A stretch of DNA of 64,000 bases, taken from NCBI GenBank assembly GCA_023435745.1, contig JAEZMD010000005.1, forward strand, positions 10,159-74,158. The letters are read 5' to 3'. The notes below the pieces were generated by a model, which saw only the letters and a program-made list of their open reading frames with translations, was not told the origin of the DNA and searched no databases. Made by a program: the position numbers and the translations under genes. Positions 59,626-64,000 of this stretch are shown here, one piece after another; position 1 is the stretch's first letter, and every line of letters starts with the position of its first letter. Source of the DNA: Bacillota bacterium (GTDB lineage Bacteria > Bacillota > Clostridia > Acetivibrionales > DTU013).

Positions 59626-62600
59626 TACACTTTGTCCTCTCATTTCTTGTCTGACGACGACGGTAACGGCTATATAGACGATGTAAACGGCTGGGATTTT
59701 GCAAACAGTGATAACACGGTCTTTGACTCTGCATCCGAGGATAAGCATGGAACCCATACGGCAGGGATCATTGCCGCAGGTGCGAACAACGGCGGAATAA
59801 AAGGGGTAGCCCCGGGTATAAAAGTGATGCCTCTAAAGTTCATAACTTCTACCGGGGGCTATACCTCAGATGCCATAGAAGCCATTGAATATGCCAGGAC
59901 GATGGGAATTAAAATAATTAATTGCAGCTTTGGCGGAAGTCAGGAAAACTATGCTTTACGGGATGCAATGGCGTCGTCCGGCATACTGTTCGTCTGCTCG
60001 GCCGGAAACAAAGGACAGGATACGGCTGTCTACCCGGTATACCCGGCCTCCTTAAGTCTGCCCAATATCATATCCGTAGCTACGATAAACAGCAGCGGAG
60101 AGCTTGCAGGCTTTTCCAACTATGGAGCAGACGTGGATATTGCAGCTCCCGCGTCAACATACTTGGCACAGTGCCCGGAGACAACTATGAAATGCAGAGC
60201 GGTACATCCATGTCTGCAGCATTTGTTACAGGAATAGCGGCACTTTTGACAAGCCGGTATGCGGATATGACAGTCGGCGAAATGGCTGCAAGAATAAAAG
60301 AATATGCTATCGCAAACCCTTCACTTTCTGCAAAGGTGGCTTCAAAAGGCTATGCAGACGCTTACGCTGCACTGACGGGAACTGTTCTGATAAATGAGGC
60401 CAGTCAGACCGAAAACAACGAAAACGAAACTGAAGAAAGCAACCAGGATGCTATACTGGACGTACAGGCTGTAACGGTATCCCAGACGCTCCTTGAGCAG
60501 ATCCACTATGGAGAGAATGGTGTAAACGCTGCTTCCGGTAATTTCTCGAGAAGCGCCACCGACATGAGCGTTCCTGCGCCGGGATTTCTGGTGAACATAT
60601 TGCGCACATATAATTCCAAGGACAGCAGAACCGCCAACCTCACAATGGGCAAGGGCTGGTTCTTCGGATTTGAAGGCAGCTTCAAGCTTGACTCCGGCTC
60701 GATATGGGTAGCAAAGCTTCCTAACGGAAGCTCGCAGGTATTTGTCCTGTCGGGTACAACATATACGGCAAACGATTCAAGGAGTACTCTGGTAAAAAAT
60801 ACCGACAATACCTACACCCTCACCACAAAGGATCAATACACATACGGCTTCAATTCAGCAGGATACCTCACATGGATGAAGGACAGGAATGGAAATGCCA
60901 TTGAGATAACAGTGGACAGCAGCGGTTTGGTGCAAAAGATAACCGATACTGTCGGAAAGGGTGTACAACATATCTTATACTGGTGGTCGAATAACATCAA
61001 TAACTGATCCTCTGGGACGGATGGCAGTCTATGAATACGATACCGGCAGCCGTCTAAAGAAGGCCTATCTTAAAAACCCATCGGGTGCTACAGAAGGCGC
61101 AGCGGAAGAATACAGTTATGACGGCCAGGGATATCTGAGTCAGGTGAAGATTACCGATCCCGTAACGGGTGCAGCAAGGATAGATGAGACAATTACATAT
61201 GACCATGCTGCAGGAACGAACCAGCACAAGGTAAGTGCGTATAAAGACAGGTATAACAACACATCCGGATACATATATGATACCACTAACCGCAAGACCA
61301 CGATAACCGATACTGCCGGACACCAACTCATCAAATGGTATGACACATCGCTATATACGATTAAGTCCCAGGATCCTGAAGGAATGATAACACAGGTGGA
61401 ATACTTCGTCGATACAAGTAGTATCAATGTATACGGTGAAGAAAAGAGCATAATTGACCGGAACGGAAATAAGACCACCTATGAACGTGATAACAGGGGC
61501 AATATTACAAAGATTATAAACCCCGACAGCAGCTTCAAGGAATATACATATGACATTAAAAACAATCTGACAATGGAAACGGATGAGGAAGGAAACCGAA
61601 CCTATTACATATATGACAATGAAAGAATCAACCTCTTAAAGAAAGCGCAGCCCGTAAACGGAACGGATGTATATACGAGCAATGCTGACCAGACAAGGTT
61701 CGCTGTTACCTCCTATGCTTATTATACCGTTGAAGAAGCCCAGCGGATGGGATGCGGCGCAAAAGGGCTGCTAAAATCCGAAACCGGTCCTGAGGGTGCG
61801 ACAACAACATATACCTATGATAAAAACGGATATATCAAAACAGCGACAAATGCCGAAGGCGGTGTTATTGCAAACGAATACAATGCCATAGGCTGGCTGG
61901 CCTCCACTGTGTCGCCCATGCGCCATCGGACGGAATATACCTATGACAACTGCGGCAGGATTGTCAGGACAATACAGGACGGCGGAGAGACGACAAGGAT
62001 AGTTTATGACGCTGAAGGCAGGAAACTGCAGGAAATAAGCCCCAACCAATACAAGCTGTCCGACGACGGGCTGAATGATGCGGTCATAAGTTATATCTAC
62101 AAAAACAGCAATGTTGGCACAGTATACAAATATGATCCCTTTACGGGCCTGCTAATAACCATTACTCAGCATCTTGGTAACGGCGCAGTTTATGTGACTT
62201 CATATACCTATGACATATATGGCAATGTCAATACGGAAACCAAACCAAACAATGCGCGATATTATTATGAATACGATGTAATGAACAGGATCAAAAAACA
62301 CTCTTTTAAAGGCAATGCTTCAGACGACAGCGAACAGGTAAAAGTCCTTACAGAGCATTCCTACCTGATATTAGCCGACGGAAAAACGCAAAAGATACAG
62401 ACAAGGTATCTAAACGATACGGAAACTGCCGTAACCACAGAAACGTTTGACTATGCAGGAAGACAAGTACAGCTTCAAAATGCCGATGGCGGCAAGTCAA
62501 GCATTACATACTATGCCAATGGTCTCGTTTATTCTGTTACCAATGGGAACGACGCCACCACATTTATGAGATATAACGGGTTGTCAAGACTCACGGGAAA

Positions 62601-64000
62601 ATGGGAGCCAATTGAGTCGGGGAAGTACATGTATACAGGCTTTAAATATGATAAGGCAGGCCGACTCACAGAAGAAAAGAAAAGCAAGGATAAGGTGGAG
62701 CTTGATGGTATGCCCGCCTCCGACCGGGTCATAACCAGGACGATGGAATATGACGTTATGGGTAGGCTGACAATGGAGACGGACAGCGCAGGGAAAAAGA
62801 TAACCTATGCGTATGACATGGAGGGCAACCTGAGCCGCAGAGATACAGCAGTAGACAGTAATACAGTGAGCTCAACGGAGTATGAGTACAACCATTTTGG
62901 CAAACCCGTAGCAACACTAGCGATTGTCAGATCCGGCGATATTTATGGCAGAAGGACTGATGATGACAGCGCAATGGAGCTTGTAACCTCATACAGGTAT
63001 GATAAGAATGGAAACCTGACAGAAATAACTTCTCCTGACGGCGGCATTACGAAATATACCTATGACAGTCTCAACAGGCAGACATGCACCAGCACCACCG
63101 GGTTGGATGAAAACGGGAACCCGGCTGTCATTGCAACAAGCGCGGAATATGAATGGGACGGGCAGGTTAAGACGACGACCGATCCAAAAGGCGCCGTTAC
63201 CGGATATACATACAATGCGCGCGGAATGCTAATGAAGCAGGAGAAGACCGCCGTAGATGAGAACGGTCAGCAGCAGAAGCATACAACCCTCTATGACTAT
63301 GACCTTGCGGGCAGGAAAGTTGCTGAAGTGTCGCCCGAAAATTATACCGAGGGAACGAGCATTTCACAGATGAGTCGTACTGAGTTTACTTACAACAAGA
63401 TGGACAGGGTAATACTGCAAAAGGAAACCTACATTACAGATGGCATTTGGACAAGCTTTGTCACTAAGGCGTACAAATATGATGCAGAGGGCAATATCAT
63501 TAAGGAGTTGGACGGTGAAGGCTATAGAACGGGCGTCGGAACGACGGTAGAGCAGAGGATTGAGACGGGCTATGGAATAGAATACATATACAACCTTGGA
63601 GGAAAGGTATCTTCCATCCTTGAACCCGTATCAAAGGATAAAGGCTTGCAGTTCTCAATCAAATACAGCTATGACGGGTCGGGAAGGAAGGTATTCGAGG
63701 AGAACGCAGATCATTCTGTGACCCTGACAGGTTACGACGACTCGGGAAACATTACTTCCGTAAGTGTAAAGAAGACACAGGGCGATTCGGCACAGACTAT
63801 TAAAACAATGGAATATGACGGGGCGGGGAACCTGACCAGGCAGACAGACGCTTACGGGAATATCACCATATTCGAATACAATACCCTGGGCAAGCTGGAA
63901 AGGGCGGAATACCCGGAGGATGAAACGATACAGAAGAATATCATCACATATCAGTATGATGTGATGGGAAGGCTTGCAATGAGCCGGGAGACAGACGGTA
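59608..64000 (+). pseudogene. Subtilase-RHS/YD-repeat gene, 5'-truncated, two frameshifts, 3' open
   Basis: The sequence encodes an S8 subtilisin domain followed by about 1000 residues of YD/RHS repeats. Residues homologous to subtilases begin abruptly at DDDGNGYIDDVNGWDF (about 59650). The catalytic His (HGTHTAGI), SAGN and Ser (SGTSMSAAFV) are present, but the N-terminal signal, propeptide and catalytic Asp region are missing. At 60150/60151 one G is lacking: restoring it turns CCC-GCG-TCA-AC into CCC-GGC-GTC-AAC and gives PGVNILG. Near 60956 an extra A in GGAAAGGG breaks VGRVYNISYTGGR. After that the frame is open to the window end, with many YxYDxxGxL motifs. Such proteins are secreted or surface toxins or adhesins in Clostridia. 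Confidence 0.8.

Overview
The window looks like a chromosomal segment of a spore-forming, low-to-medium GC member of the Clostridia. Cellulolytic cluster III relatives (Ruminiclostridium/Acetivibrio type) are my best guess, inferred from gene content only. Supporting signs are the spore protein YyaC, a WalRK two-component locus with YycH/YycI/YycJ, several S-layer-homology (SLH) surface proteins, a Rho factor followed by rpmE-DUF1385-prmC, a T-box-controlled branched-chain amino-acid operon with citramalate synthase, and AGGAGG-type ribosome binding sites with frequent TTG/GTG starts.

Layout. (1) 1-6.6 kb: surface proteins with SbsA-type Ig-like and SLH domains flanking two tandem TolC-like secreted coiled-coil proteins. 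(2) 6.7-15.2 kb: the Wal region, in the order walR, walK, an unknown secreted protein, yycH, yycI, murA, yycJ (walJ), rlmH. A textbook WalR box and a folded leader lie in front of the unknown gene. (3) 15.2-25.4 kb: a LacI-type regulator divergent from a glycoside-uptake and oxidation operon: VOC protein, sugar-binding lipoprotein, two permeases, GH1 beta-glucosidase, second VOC protein, SDR, zinc alcohol dehydrogenase, Gfo/Idh/MocA dehydrogenase. The spacer between the divergent units carries six ATGCAC/GTGCAT half-sites. This is the best candidate for an undescribed system. (4) 25.5-28.7 kb: an SLH-BsuPI surface protein and a gene-poor stretch with palindromic elements, two small genes and a broken DUF4003 gene. 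(5) 28.8-34.7 kb: a membrane protein plus a heterodimeric ABC exporter behind tandem Spo0A-like boxes, a lipid kinase and a cysteine-rich protein. (6) 34.9-45.8 kb: housekeeping genes (rho with a long disordered insert, rpmE, DUF1385, prmC, a SpoIIE-type phosphatase, yyaC, a LiaF-like membrane protein, rubredoxin, glnA, DUF951, an HtrA protease and a small hypothetical). (7) 45.9-54.0 kb: a secreted stalk-domain protein, then a T-box leader and ilvB-ilvN-ilvC-leuA-cimA. (8) 54.0-59.6 kb: an uncharacterised set of ATP-grasp ligase, PHP phosphoesterase, polysaccharide deacetylase and methyltransferase genes, punctuated by GGGGAC palindromes. (9) 59.6 kb to the end: a 5'-truncated, twice-frameshifted subtilase-RHS/YD-repeat gene running off the window.

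How the parts may work together. The Wal region joins envelope signalling to peptidoglycan precursor synthesis (murA). The glycoside operon would import a glucoside, hydrolyse it (GH1) and oxidise sugar or aglycone with three different dehydrogenases, while two VOC-fold proteins act on an unknown intermediate. In the amino-acid operon ilvBNC serves all branched-chain amino acids, while leuA and cimA commit carbon to leucine and, through citramalate, to isoleucine. Functions come from motif recognition in the translated sequence; no database search was possible.
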